Below, piece by piece: positions 18,718 through 28,903 of a stretch of DNA of 64,000 nt (positions are counted from its first letter, which is position 1; each line of letters starts with the position of its first letter). The position numbers and the translations under genes are program-made. Under the pieces are notes generated by a model. The model saw nothing but the letters and a program-made list of their open reading frames with translations. It was not told the origin of the DNA and did not search any database. Source of the DNA: Lachnospiraceae bacterium (GTDB lineage Bacteria > Bacillota > Clostridia > Lachnospirales > Lachnospiraceae); the NCBI GenBank assembly GCA_021770785.1, contig JAETQH010000032.1, positions 30,004 through 94,003 on the forward strand, written 5' to 3'.

Positions 18718-19494
18718 TCAGTTCCATGAACACGTTTTCCAAATTAGGCTCTGTGGAATGAACTGTTTCGAGTCTTCCTTCTTCCAGATAAAACAACAAT
18801 TTCTCCGCACCGGATTTATCATGGGGCAGAACCACGCAACATGATTACATAATTTTTCCGCCTCCACCATGTTATGTGTGGTAAGAAAAATGGTTGTACC
18901 CTTCTTCTGTTCTTCCCGGATAAGCTTATATATCTCCGCTGCCGTTGCCGGGTCTAAGCCGCTGGTAGGTTCATCTAAAAAGAGAAGCTTTGGCTCCGCT
19001 AAAAGTGCCCGCGCCAGCAGAAGCCTGCTTCGCATTCCCTTGGATAAATTTGCTGCCGTAGTTTTTCTTGCCTGAAAAAGCCCCACTTTCTTTAACACTT
19101 CCTCTGTTTTTCTGATGGGAAGCCCCTGTAGCTTTGCGTAAAATTTTAAATTGTCATAGCAGGACAGGCGCTCATACAAACCAAAATTGTCCATCATCAT
19201 ACCGATTTCCCGGCAAATCGCTCCTCTGCCTGATGCCTCAGGGTTTTCCAACACCTCCCCAGGGGTGTCGCCACTGTTCGATTTACAGCGTCCGGGAATT
19301 CCAAATACCTCCGCAATCCCCTCCGTAGGAGCAAGCTGCCCTGTCATAATTTTTATAAGAGTGGTTTTTCCCGCTCCCGAGGGTCCTAATAAACCAAAAA
19401 TTTCTCCCTCCTCAACCTCAAGATTTACATGTTCCAACACTGACTTTTTTCCGAAACACTGTTTCACTCCGCTTACCTTTAGGATAGTTTTCAT
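18718..19494 (-). pseudogene. ABC transporter ATP-binding protein with frameshifted/deleted C-terminus
   Basis: Walker A GPSGAGKTTLIKI, LSKGMRSRLLLARALLAEPKLLFLDEPTSGLDP; after CNHVA the frame loses ABC similarity, while the alternate frame reads VVLPHDKSGAEKLLFYLEEGRLETVHSTEPNLENVFMELTGRRLEE*. Confidence 0.7.
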
Positions 19495-19967
19495 GAATTT
19501 TCCGCCTCCTTCAACCGCTGTAATGCCTCCTGCATTTTCCGGTTCTCACTTTTTTCCTTTAAAGTCGATACCACCGCACTCACTCCGGCGCAGATTCCAA
19601 AACAAAGGAAAAACATTGCCCAGGGCTGCCACATGTTTACGGGAAACCAGCCGCAGCCAACGATAAACGCCGCCAGAGCCATGATTTCCGCAGCAAACAT
19701 GCACACCGTCCTCACTGCCAACGGCATTTTTTTTATGAACATATCCGTAAAAAATAAAATTTGCAGCACAACGGTAATAACCGAAACCAAAAAAAATTCC
19801 AGCATGGTTTCTATGCCAAGTCCCGCCTTCCCAAAGGTAAAAATGGTGGAAATTTCTTTTGCTGTCTCCCCGAACAGCAGGCAAAACAGATTCAAACATA
19901 ACATACAAAACCCAAACACCTTAAAAACCATTCCCACATAATCAAATATCGTTCCTTTTTTTCTCAC
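19491..19967 (-). CDS. DUF3021-like 4-TM membrane protein
   Basis: 4 TM segments, directly downstream of LytTR regulator (typical LytTR-DUF3021-ABC arrangement). Confidence 0.7.
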   Translation of the reverse strand: MRKKGTIFDYVGMVFKVFGFCMLCLNLFCLLFGETAKEISTIFTFGKAGLGIETMLEFFLVSVITVVLQILFFTDMFIKKMPLAVRTVCMFAAEIMALAAFIVGCGWFPVNMWQPWAMFFLCFGICAGVSAVVSTLKEKSENRKMQEALQRLKEAENS

Positions 19968-19968
19968 C

Positions 19969-20409
19969 TTACATCACCCCCAGCCTTCTCTTTATTTCCT
20001 CTGCATACTGCCTCGATACCATAATCTGTTCTCCTCCCTCTAGCGTAAGCCTCAGTTTCCTGTCCACATCATTTTTCAGGGACTTAATATACCGCAGGTG
20101 CACCAGACAGGATTTGCTGACACGGAAAAATCCGCTTGCCATCAGCCGTTCCTCCATTTCATATAGCTTCAGCTTCGATTCATAATAGTCATCCTTGGTG
20201 TAAACAAAGGTTTTCCTCTCCACCGCCTCAATATAAATGATTTTTGCCACATCTAAAATATGGGTTTCCTCTCCCTTTGTCGCCATAAGCTGCTGGTTTA
20301 AAATCCGCAGCGTTGCCAAAATCTTCTCTATTTCCGGTGTCAGCTCGTGACAGGAAATCACAATTTCCGTATCTGTTTTCTCCGGGTCTACTTGGATTAA
20401 AATTTTCAA
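19969..20409 (-). CDS. LytTR DNA-binding domain regulator
   Basis: TTG start after GGAGGG; YIEAVERKTFVYTKDDYYESKLKLYEMEERLMASGFFRVSKSCLVHLRYIKSL. Confidence 0.88.
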   Translation of the reverse strand: MKILIQVDPEKTDTEIVISCHELTPEIEKILATLRILNQQLMATKGEETHILDVAKIIYIEAVERKTFVYTKDDYYESKLKLYEMEERLMASGFFRVSKSCLVHLRYIKSLKNDVDRKLRLTLEGGEQIMVSRQYAEEIKRRLGVM

Positions 20410-20511
20410 ATGTGCCGCCCTCCTTCTTCTGTAACTTATCATTGTTTCAGGAATAAAACAACCGCCCAAAACATAAGCTGCCGGATTCGCAGCATAAAAT
20501 TCCACAAAAAT

Positions 20512-20553
20512 TGGCAGAGGTTATTGCTTTTCATTGCCCAATAACCTCTGCCA
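20512..20553 (-). terminator. hairpin terminator of amidohydrolase gene
   Basis: 15-bp perfect arms TGGCAGAGGTTATTG/CAATAACCTCTGCCA followed on minus strand by ATTTTTG. Confidence 0.85.
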
Positions 20554-20559
20554 TGTTCT

Positions 20560-22164
20560 TTACCTATTCCGGTAGAGCGTCACCCCTCCCTTGATTGTCT
20601 CCGCCACCGCAATATCCTTTAGTTCCATTTTATCCACTTTCAACGGATTTTTCTCCAAAATCACCAAATCCGCCAGTTTCCCTGCTTCAATGGTTCCCTT
20701 TTTTTCTTCCTCATGATAAGCATACGCCGCATTGATGGTAATTCCCTTAAGGGCTTCAAATACAGAAACACACTGCTCTTCCCCGATTTTTACTCCCTTT
20801 TTCGTCCGGCGGTTCACCGCACACCAGACCGTCTGCATCATATCCGGTTTTAGCACCGGACAATCCTGGTGGAAATTATAGGGCAGCCCCCTCTCCAGGG
20901 CTGATTTCACCGGGCTGATACGCGCCCCCCGCTCCGTCCCCAAATTTTTCAGGTGCACATCTCCCCAATAATAAGTATGCGCTACAAAAATAGAGGGAAT
21001 CATACCAAGTTCCTTCATCTTATCCAACTGATCATCCCGTACCGTCTGGCAGTGTATCATCACCGGACGTAAATCCTCCTTCGGATTTCCCAGCTCTTCC
21101 AACGCCTTTTCATAACACCGGAGAAACTGATCCGACGCCGCATCTCCATTACAGTGCGCCAACAGCTGATACTTTCCCTCAATAGCAGCCTTTGCCGCTG
21201 CCGCCACCGTCTCGTCCGAATGAGTAGGATATCCGCAGTACTCCGTCTCCCCCTCATAAGGGCTGGTAAGCCACGCCGTTTTCCCCTGGGGCGAGCCGTC
21301 CAAAATTATTTTTGCTCCCCCAATCTGAAAGCGGTTCTTATATTTTCCTGCCGCCTCCGGATGTTCTTCTAACAGCTCCCCAATTCCCTTTTCATCCGTC
21401 ATAACATAAGCAACCACATCAATCTTAAACATTCCGCTGGCCGCCATCCGGAGAAATCCTTCCACACTCTCTTTCGTCGCACCGCCGTCCTGCACTGTGG
21501 TAATACCATATCTTAAATAAATATCCTGCACTTCCGCCATCTGCTGTACCGGATTCATTTTTATTCTGGAAAACGCCGTCATCAACACCGGAGTCATCAC
21601 CTCTAGCTCCTCTAAATACCCGTTGGGCGTCCCGTCCTCATATCTTCCAATCTTCCCGCTCTTCGGCTCCTCCGTTTCCTTCGTAATCCCCGCCAGCTTT
21701 AACAGCGGCGTATTCGCCACCGCCATATGCCCGGAAGTATGAAACAAACAAATAGGAATCTTATTCGAAATCCTGTCTAACACCTCCGCCGTAGGGTGCG
21801 CCTCTTCCTTCAAAAAGTTATGGTCATACCCCCTCGCCATAACCGCTCCTTCTTCCCCTACCGGGTGCTCTTCCAAATACCGCCTTAACACCTCTACAAT
21901 CTCCTCGAAATCCCCACACTCCGACAAATCCGCAAAAGAAGAAAACTGCGAATACATCCCAATATGGCTGTGCGGGTCAATAAAAGAGGGCATCATCGTC
22001 TTCCCCCCTAAATCCACTTTTTCGACTTCTTTCCCTGCAATTTTCTCCGCCTCTTTCAAGGTTCCCACATAACAAATCTTCCCCTCCGACACCAAAACCG
22101 CCTCCGGCGAATCCTCTTCCCTCTTCATCGTAATAATATCCCCACCATAAAACAATCTGTCCAT
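20560..22164 (-). CDS. amidohydrolase family protein (YtcJ-like)
   Basis: MMPSFIDPHSHIGMYSQ, ILDGSPQGKTAWLTSPY, LLAHCNGDAASDQ, NAAYAYHEEEKKGTIEAGKLADLVILEKNPL. Confidence 0.9.
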   Translation of the reverse strand: MDRLFYGGDIITMKREEDSPEAVLVSEGKICYVGTLKEAEKIAGKEVEKVDLGGKTMMPSFIDPHSHIGMYSQFSSFADLSECGDFEEIVEVLRRYLEEHPVGEEGAVMARGYDHNFLKEEAHPTAEVLDRISNKIPICLFHTSGHMAVANTPLLKLAGITKETEEPKSGKIGRYEDGTPNGYLEELEVMTPVLMTAFSRIKMNPVQQMAEVQDIYLRYGITTVQDGGATKESVEGFLRMAASGMFKIDVVAYVMTDEKGIGELLEEHPEAAGKYKNRFQIGGAKIILDGSPQGKTAWLTSPYEGETEYCGYPTHSDETVAAAAKAAIEGKYQLLAHCNGDAASDQFLRCYEKALEELGNPKEDLRPVMIHCQTVRDDQLDKMKELGMIPSIFVAHTYYWGDVHLKNLGTERGARISPVKSALERGLPYNFHQDCPVLKPDMMQTVWCAVNRRTKKGVKIGEEQCVSVFEALKGITINAAYAYHEEEKKGTIEAGKLADLVILEKNPLKVDKMELKDIAVAETIKGGVTLYRNR

Positions 22165-22341
22165 AATTTATCCTCCCTCTTCTCTATCCTATCCCCTTAT
22201 CCTATCCGCGATTTTTAGCCAACCTTGATTCAAACCCAAAAACCTCTACTACTCATTATACCACCTGCTATTATGGAAACAACCTTGATTCGGGTGTCAA
22301 AAGGGGGATCTCCCCTTTTTTGACGCCCAAAGCAATCCCCT

Positions 22342-22887
22342 CTACTTATCATCCTTCGATGAACTAGAAATCGTATAGCTCTCCTCTACCGGAACAACAA
22401 AGATTTTCCCGTCCCCGGAATTTCCTGTTTCCCCGGTCTGCGCATGATCCATCATGATATCAATAATCTCATTCTTATCCTCCCCTGTTAAACTTATTGT
22501 ACGATAGCCTCGTTCATTAAACTTTTCACTTAAAACAAATGCTTCTTTTTTAGAGCTACAAAATACTAGCCCTCTCACTCTGTCTCCGCAATATTCCTCT
22601 AACGCCTGTTGGAGCCGAATTTCATAGGCAATATTATGGTCGAACACCTGGTACACATCAAAATCATCGGTACGCTCTGGGGATGCTGTCATTCCAAGCC
22701 ACAATTCTGGTCTAAAATACTCCATAATATTTTGGTAACTAGCAGCTCCTATCCGATGAGCCTCCTCAATAACAATAATTTGAAATTGTTCCCTTGTAAA
22801 CCGTTGCAATGTCTCAGGCTTTGCTAGCATTTGCATAGTTGCAAAAAGATAATCTGCTTCATAATCCTTTTCATTTCCAGATAACAT
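22342..22887 (-). pseudogene. chimeric remnant: DEAD/DEAH helicase fragment fused to a P-II-like C-terminus
   Basis: EQFQIIVIEEAHRIGAASYQNIMEYFRPELWLGMTASPERTD then RGLVFCSSKKEAFVLSEKFNERGYRTISLTGED then KNEIIDIMMDHAQTGETGNSGDGKIFVVPVEESYTISSSSKDDK. Confidence 0.65.
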
Positions 22888-22954
22888 CCCAAAGGTTTTC
22901 GTCGTTCCAAAAACTTATTGATAACTAGCAATGCTCGCTTTACCCCATCGTTTC

Positions 22955-23335
22955 TCATTTTCCGCAGATTCCCTCAGTCCCATGACAACAGTACATTTTC
23001 AGCTCAATATTTTTTAAGCCAGCAAGCTTATCCAATGCCTCCGGTTGGTTAAACATCAAATAATCAGTAGTCAAAATACGCCCATGAATTTTGTTCTGCT
23101 CTAATTCTTTTAACGTCTGTAAAAGAGATGTAATTCCGCTTATCGTAATAAAAGCAACACTAACAGCAAATTCGTCACATGCCAAAAGTTCCTCTTCTAT
23201 CGTAGATAATACTTTACGCCCTTCTTTGTAATTGTTCGAAACAAATTGCGGTCTATAGGCAAGATTAGACGGATTTGAGGCACTGATAAATGCAGTGTCC
23301 AGTCCCTGCTGTAGTTCCTGATGGAATATATTCAT
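22955..23335 (-). pseudogene. N-terminal fragment (PLD-like) of a DUF3427-type DEAD/DEAH helicase
   Basis: MNIFHQELQQGLDTAFISASNPSNLAYRPQFVSNNYKEGRKVLSTIEEELLACDEFAVSVAFITISG; truncated. Confidence 0.6.
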
Positions 23336-23427
23336 AGTTTTATCCTTTCGTACAATGTAGAACCCTTTTTACACTATACCACTTTTTTTGCCATATCACC
23401 ATCCATCTTTTTACAACATCATAAAAG

Positions 23428-23452
23428 CCGGCAGCCCCTGCTGCCGACCTTC
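23428..23452 (-). terminator. probable terminator of the flxA-like gene
   Basis: Minus strand GTCGGCAGCAGGGGCTGCCGGCTTTTA. Confidence 0.55.
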
Positions 23453-23489
23453 TTTATTCCCCTATCTGTCCTCATCATTTATAATCAAA

Positions 23490-23638
23490 GTATGGAAACG
23501 GAACTTCTGATTGAAGTCATGTCCTTTGGTCCTATGCTTACGGTTTTAAGTAACGAACATTTTCTCAATCTTATTAAGTCACTCCTCCGCAGGCAAATGA
23601 ATTTGTTTAGCCCCGAATATCCACCGAAACATAGCTGA
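23490..23638 (+). pseudogene. C-terminal remnant of a WYL-domain transcriptional regulator
   Basis: METELLIEVMSFGPMLTVLSNEHFLNLIKSLLRRQMNLF* resembles the WYL C-terminal tail. Confidence 0.45.
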
Positions 23639-24395
23639 CTGCCCTTTTCTTTATCACCGTGTCTGCTGCTTCACTGTCTTTTGCAGTCTGCCCTGCGCCG
23701 GAAATCCCTATGCCCTTTTTCTGGCTGTCAGAAATAAGCCATACTTCTTTCTCGGTTTTATTCTGGTCAGCCTTACCGGTCTTTTCGTCTGACACTTCCA
23801 CCTTTGCCGCCTCTTTCATGACCTGATTCGCACCTTTCAGGCTGCTCATCTGCGCATAGGAAACATCCGAGACCTTCTTCTCTATCTCTGCAAGCTCCCT
23901 CTCCTTTGCCTCCACATTGCCCCGGGGGGCGTCCTGCTTTATCTCTGCCCTGAGTACTCCCGCCCTGCCTTCTAATTTCACTTTCACGCTGTCATGTGAC
24001 TGCGCCTGTTTTAAGGAAGTACCCGCAGAAATCATTGCCGACATACCTGTACCGGAAATTCCCATCCCTGTTCCCTGTGTGTTTGTGCCCGTGGTCTGAG
24101 CGCTTGCTGCCTGACTTTCTACCTTTTTCTGCTCCCGCTGCTGTTCCTTCTGTTTCTCCGCTAAATGCTGGCGCAGCTGGTTATTCAGGTCACTGATTTC
24201 CTGCTGAAGCTCCTGACGCTTTTTCATCTTTTCTTCTACACTCATTTTCTCGTCAGAAGAAATGTCCTGCATTTTTTTCTGGGTATCCATAATCTGCTGC
24301 TGGATATTTTTCGTGTACATATCCGTCGTGGGCGTAACCCGCAGCTGGTCAGCTTTTATGCCCATGCTCTGAATACTGCTAATTGCCATTTTCAT
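23607..24395 (-). CDS. FlxA-like domain protein
   Basis: Coiled-coil IQQQIMDTQKKMQDISSDEKMSVEEKMKKRQELQQEISDLNNQLRQ; low-complexity middle. Confidence 0.65.
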   Translation of the reverse strand: MKMAISSIQSMGIKADQLRVTPTTDMYTKNIQQQIMDTQKKMQDISSDEKMSVEEKMKKRQELQQEISDLNNQLRQHLAEKQKEQQREQKKVESQAASAQTTGTNTQGTGMGISGTGMSAMISAGTSLKQAQSHDSVKVKLEGRAGVLRAEIKQDAPRGNVEAKERELAEIEKKVSDVSYAQMSSLKGANQVMKEAAKVEVSDEKTGKADQNKTEKEVWLISDSQKKGIGISGAGQTAKDSEAADTVIKKRAVSYVSVDIRG

Positions 24396-24574
24396 AACCC
24401 TCCTTTTTCCCGATAAATAACGCTTCCCTGCTGCCTTTTCTAACTATATGCCGCTTGGAAAAGACTTTTACCAATGATGAAAATACAATCCGTATCTTAT
24501 AAAACCACTTATCTAATATTTCGGACTATTTTGTTAATTACTGAAGAGTTTTCGTAAAATAATCGCAAAGTAAC

Positions 24575-26848
24575 TCACTGTGTTCCTCTCACAAACCACT
24601 CCACCACCATCCGCTGCGCTTTTTTGTCATAATAAATATCCTGATATTCCGTTCCCGCTTTACTGGTACGACTCCCCAGCCACAAGCCCTCTTCCTTCCC
24701 GGCTTCCGTCACATATTTCTGTCTCCTGCCGTTCTCATAGCGTTCCCCTGCCAGCCCCAGTTCCTGTATCCTGCGGAAAATTTCTGCTCCCGATGTTTTT
24801 TTGACCTGCTCTCCTTCCCGGAGCTCGTTTAACCGTTCTGCCAGCTCCGGGGCAAGATACTTCTCCTCATAAGGAAACTTCCCTGCCTGCTCTCCGGTAA
24901 CGAAAAAATCTGTTTTCTCTATCTTCTGCCAATCCTTTCGTTTCTGCTTTCCTGTACCTCCACGGAGCTGCTCTACTTCTTCTAACGTTCCGAAATAAAA
25001 TTTTTCCTTTGTCCCCCCTGTAAGCCGTCTTATTTCTTCCAGAAAACGCTCTCCATATTTCACAAATTTATTTTCACCCACACCGCTTACCGCAAGCATT
25101 TCCTCTTTGGTGAGGGGCAGACGAATACACATGTCCACTAGCGTCTTATCGGAAAAAATGATGTAAGGAGGCATTCCCTCCTGTCTGGCGATTTCTGTAC
25201 GAAGCGTGCGCAGCTGTTCAAAAAATTCCAAACCTTTACTATTTAAAATATCCGATTTTCTTTTTCCCGCAGAAGAAATCTGACTTACAGAATGTTTTGG
25301 TTCCTCCTTTGGCTCTTTTAAAACAATCTTCTGGGTCCCCTGTAAAACTTCATCAGCTTTGTCTGTCAGCTTCAGCAGCGCATATTTATCCCGGGTGGAA
25401 ACCAGAAATCCATCTACTAGCATCTGGTTTATCAGCCGTTTTATTTTCTGTTCTCCCAAGTCTTTCAGGCTGCCAAAAGATTTGTAAGAAGAAACTCCAT
25501 ACTCTCTTAGTTTTGCCCTGTTGTCTCCCGCTAAAGTGCCGGCAATCACATTCACTCCATATCTCCCCCTCAGCTCCTTTACGCAGGAAATGATCGTCTC
25601 TGCCTCTGATGTCATATCAGCGGTAACAAATTCTTTTCGGCAATTAGAACAGTTTTCACAACACTCTGCGCCCTGTTCGCCAAAATAATTCAGGATATAT
25701 CTGCGCAGACAATTTGTTGTCAGGCAATAATAATTCATGCTGCGCAAACGCTCTGCATCCCTCTCACGGATATCCTCTAACTCTTCTTCTGTAAGTTCCG
25801 GATTCTCTTCTTTACTTTCCAGCAAAAACTGCGCAATCATTACATCTTGAGCAGAATATAATAAAATACACTCTGACGCCTCCCCGTCACGCCCGGCACG
25901 TCCTGCCTCCTGATAGTAATTTTCCAGGTTCTGCGGCATATTATAATGAATGACATAACGAACGTTTGATTTGTCGATTCCCATCCCAAAAGCATTGGTT
26001 GCCACCATGACAGGCATTTTATCAAAGACAAAGTCCTCCTGGTTCTGCCTGCGTTCTTCATTGGACAACCCTGCATGATATTTTGTCACCGCAATTCCTG
26101 CTGCCTCTATTTTTTCGTAGAGTGTGTCAACATTTTTTCTGGTAGAACAGTAAATAATTCCGCTTTCTTCTGTATGTTCCTTAAGATAATCCAGCACGTA
26201 CCCCGCCTTATTTTTCGGGATTTCCACCGCAAAAGAAAGATTTTTCCGGTCAAATCCTGTAACTAAAATCTCCGGCTGTTTTAAACCCAGCACGCAGGAA
26301 ATGTCCTCACGAACATTTTCCGTGGCTGTTGCGGTAAAGGCGCTTACAATGGGACGTGTCTTTAATTGCTTTAAAAACCGGACGATTTTTAAATAGCTTG
26401 GGCGGAAGTCCTGTCCCCACTGGGAAATACAGTGTGCTTCGTCCACAGTGAGCATGGAAATCTCCACCTGTGTGGCAAAGTGCAGAAACTCATAGGTTTC
26501 TAAGCGCTCCGGCGCAACGTAAATAATTTTATAACGGCCTTCTGCAGCAAGCTTCAATGCTTTCGTTATTTGATTTTCTGTCAGGGAACTATTGATATAT
26601 GCGGCGTGAATACCTGCCTGATTAAGGCTCTGGACCTGATCCTTCATCAGGGAGATAAGGGGTGATATCACAAGTGTAATACCGGGGAGCAGCAGCGCCG
26701 GAATTTGGTAACAGAGGGATTTTCCCGCTCCAGTGGGCATGATACCAAGTGCGTCCCTGCCCTCTAGTATGGCGTCTATGAGCTTTTCCTGCCCTTCCCG
26801 GAAGGTGTCATAGCCAAAATATTTTTTTAATGCTTCGTATTTGTTCAT
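24575..26848 (-). CDS. recQ: ATP-dependent DNA helicase RecQ
   Basis: FGYDTFREGQEKLIDAILEGRDALGIMPTGAGKSLCYQIPALLL, VDEAHCISQWGQDFRPSY, ATNAFGMGIDKSNVRYVIHYNMPQNLENYYQEAGRAGRDG, RQC and HRDC regions. Confidence 0.96.
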   Translation of the reverse strand: MNKYEALKKYFGYDTFREGQEKLIDAILEGRDALGIMPTGAGKSLCYQIPALLLPGITLVISPLISLMKDQVQSLNQAGIHAAYINSSLTENQITKALKLAAEGRYKIIYVAPERLETYEFLHFATQVEISMLTVDEAHCISQWGQDFRPSYLKIVRFLKQLKTRPIVSAFTATATENVREDISCVLGLKQPEILVTGFDRKNLSFAVEIPKNKAGYVLDYLKEHTEESGIIYCSTRKNVDTLYEKIEAAGIAVTKYHAGLSNEERRQNQEDFVFDKMPVMVATNAFGMGIDKSNVRYVIHYNMPQNLENYYQEAGRAGRDGEASECILLYSAQDVMIAQFLLESKEENPELTEEELEDIRERDAERLRSMNYYCLTTNCLRRYILNYFGEQGAECCENCSNCRKEFVTADMTSEAETIISCVKELRGRYGVNVIAGTLAGDNRAKLREYGVSSYKSFGSLKDLGEQKIKRLINQMLVDGFLVSTRDKYALLKLTDKADEVLQGTQKIVLKEPKEEPKHSVSQISSAGKRKSDILNSKGLEFFEQLRTLRTEIARQEGMPPYIIFSDKTLVDMCIRLPLTKEEMLAVSGVGENKFVKYGERFLEEIRRLTGGTKEKFYFGTLEEVEQLRGGTGKQKRKDWQKIEKTDFFVTGEQAGKFPYEEKYLAPELAERLNELREGEQVKKTSGAEIFRRIQELGLAGERYENGRRQKYVTEAGKEEGLWLGSRTSKAGTEYQDIYYDKKAQRMVVEWFVRGTQ

Positions 26849-27099
26849 ATAACGTTTTCTCCTGTTGTATATCATCTGGTAACATTTGTTTCATTTTTGT
26901 CTTTTATAGTATCATATTTTCAGTGATTTTTCAAAAAGTGCCAGGAAATTGCAAACTGCTGAAAATAAAAGCAAAAATAACAAAACCATTGGACAAAATA
27001 AATAGATAGATGTATAATTTTAATAGTTATTTTAGTTATTTTTTTGTTCTAATTTAAAAAATTAGGAAACAAAATAAAAAAACAAGGAGAAAAAGTGCT

Positions 27100-28809
27100 A
27101 TGTTAAAAAAACTCAACAACCTACAAATCAGAGATCGGCTCACTAGGGCATTTGTTACAATTGCCTGCATGTTAACCGTTGTTTCAGCTGTCATATTGAT
27201 TGCAATGATTATCATGTCCCGGATTTATTCCTCAACCATTGTCAACTACGGTTTTGCACAGGGCGATATCGGAAGGGCTATGACATATTTTGCAGACACC
27301 CGTTCCGCGATGCGCGGTATCATTGGTTATGATGATCAAGATGCGATTGATACGCTTCTTGAAAACCGTAATTCTTATAAGGAAAACTTTACAAAAGAAT
27401 TCAATAATCTTGAATCTGCAATGGTCACACAAGAAAACAAAGTGTTATATAGTGACTTGAAAGCGAAGCTGGCTGATTACTGGGTGCTTGAGGAGGAAAT
27501 TGTCAATCAGGGGGCCACGACTGACCGTGAACAGTGCAAACTGGCGCAGGATAAAGCTCTTGGCGAACTTGCCCCCATGTACAACGAAATCTATGAGGAA
27601 CTGACACAGATTATGAACATTAAGGTGGAAAGAGGACAGGATGTTTCTAGTCTTCTTACCATGGTTATCATTGGTCTCACCGTGATTATTGTTGTTATCA
27701 TTACAGGCTCCATTATGTTTGCACTCAGACTTGGAAAAGGTATTGCCAACGGTATCGCCGAACCTTTGGATAAGCTGCGGGATCGACTGGATACTTTTGC
27801 AAAGGGTGATCTCTCGTCACCGTTCCCGGTAGTTGATACAAAAGATGAGCTTGCCGAGATGGCTTCTGTTACAACCACAATGGCTTCCACGTTGCAGTTT
27901 ATTATTAATGATGTGGGAAATATTCTGAATGCAATGGCAGCCGCTGACTTTACCGTCACAAGCGGTGATCATTCTAAATATATGGGCGACTTCGAGATGA
28001 TTCTCACCTCCATGAAGCAGCTGAAAATACAGATGGTTGATACCCTGCAGTCTGTCAGTGAGGCATCTGCACAGGTAAATGCAGGTGCAAGCAACATGGC
28101 TGATGCAGCACAAAGCCTTGCAGAGGGCGCAACCGATCAGGCGGGCTCTGTTGAGGAAATGCAGGCAACAATCACAACCATTTCCGATGACATCAAGACT
28201 ACTGCAAATCAGGCGGGCGATTCTTATAATCAGGCACGCACATATGCCGATGAGGCAGAACGCAGCCACAAAGAAATGAAGACAATGATGGAAGCAATGT
28301 CCCGCATCAATGATGCATCACAGCAGGTTGGTAACATCATATCCGAGATTGAGGACATCGCATCACAGACAAATCTGCTCTCCTTAAATGCTTCTATTGA
28401 AGCGGCAAGAGCCGGTGAAGCCGGAAGAGGATTTGCAGTCGTTGCGGATCAGATCCGACAGCTTGCTGAGCAAAGTGCAAATTCTGCGGCAGAGACCAGA
28501 ACATTAATTGAGACTTCCTTAAATGCAATTGCTGACGGAAGTAAGACCGTGGACATTGTAAATGAAGCTATTGACCGTGTTGTGGAAGGTATTGAAATTA
28601 TCGCAAAATCTTCCCAGTACATCAGCGAGATGGCCAGCGAACAGGCAGAAGCTATGAAACAGACCGAAATCGGCATCAGCCAGATTTCTGAAATTGTACA
28701 ATCCAATTCCGCAACCGCAGAGGAAACTTCTGCTACAAGCGAAGAACTTTCCGCACAGGCAACGACGTTAGATTCCCTGATTAGCAAGTTCCGGCTTCCG
28801 ACCATGTAA
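27100..28809 (+). CDS. methyl-accepting chemotaxis protein
   Basis: Two TM segments, 4HB sensor, HAMP, hairpin [47 protein letters not shown]. Confidence 0.96.
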   Translation: MLKKLNNLQIRDRLTRAFVTIACMLTVVSAVILIAMIIMSRIYSSTIVNYGFAQGDIGRAMTYFADTRSAMRGIIGYDDQDAIDTLLENRNSYKENFTKEFNNLESAMVTQENKVLYSDLKAKLADYWVLEEEIVNQGATTDREQCKLAQDKALGELAPMYNEIYEELTQIMNIKVERGQDVSSLLTMVIIGLTVIIVVIITGSIMFALRLGKGIANGIAEPLDKLRDRLDTFAKGDLSSPFPVVDTKDELAEMASVTTTMASTLQFIINDVGNILNAMAAADFTVTSGDHSKYMGDFEMILTSMKQLKIQMVDTLQSVSEASAQVNAGASNMADAAQSLAEGATDQAGSVEEMQATITTISDDIKTTANQAGDSYNQARTYADEAERSHKEMKTMMEAMSRINDASQQVGNIISEIEDIASQTNLLSLNASIEAARAGEAGRGFAVVADQIRQLAEQSANSAAETRTLIETSLNAIADGSKTVDIVNEAIDRVVEGIEIIAKSSQYISEMASEQAEAMKQTEIGISQISEIVQSNSATAEETSATSEELSAQATTLDSLISKFRLPTM

Positions 28810-28828
28810 TTGACGGTTATACATACAT

Positions 28829-28858
28829 CAAGTAGGGAAGAGTCATCTTCCCTACTTG
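28829..28858. terminator. bidirectional terminator between MCP and GH13 genes
   Basis: CAAGTAGGGAAGA gtca TCTTCCCTACTTG, 13-bp perfect arms. Confidence 0.8.
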
Positions 28859-28903
28859 TTGCATCAGGTGCATGTTGCAATAGCAACGAATCACCTTTTT
28901 TCC

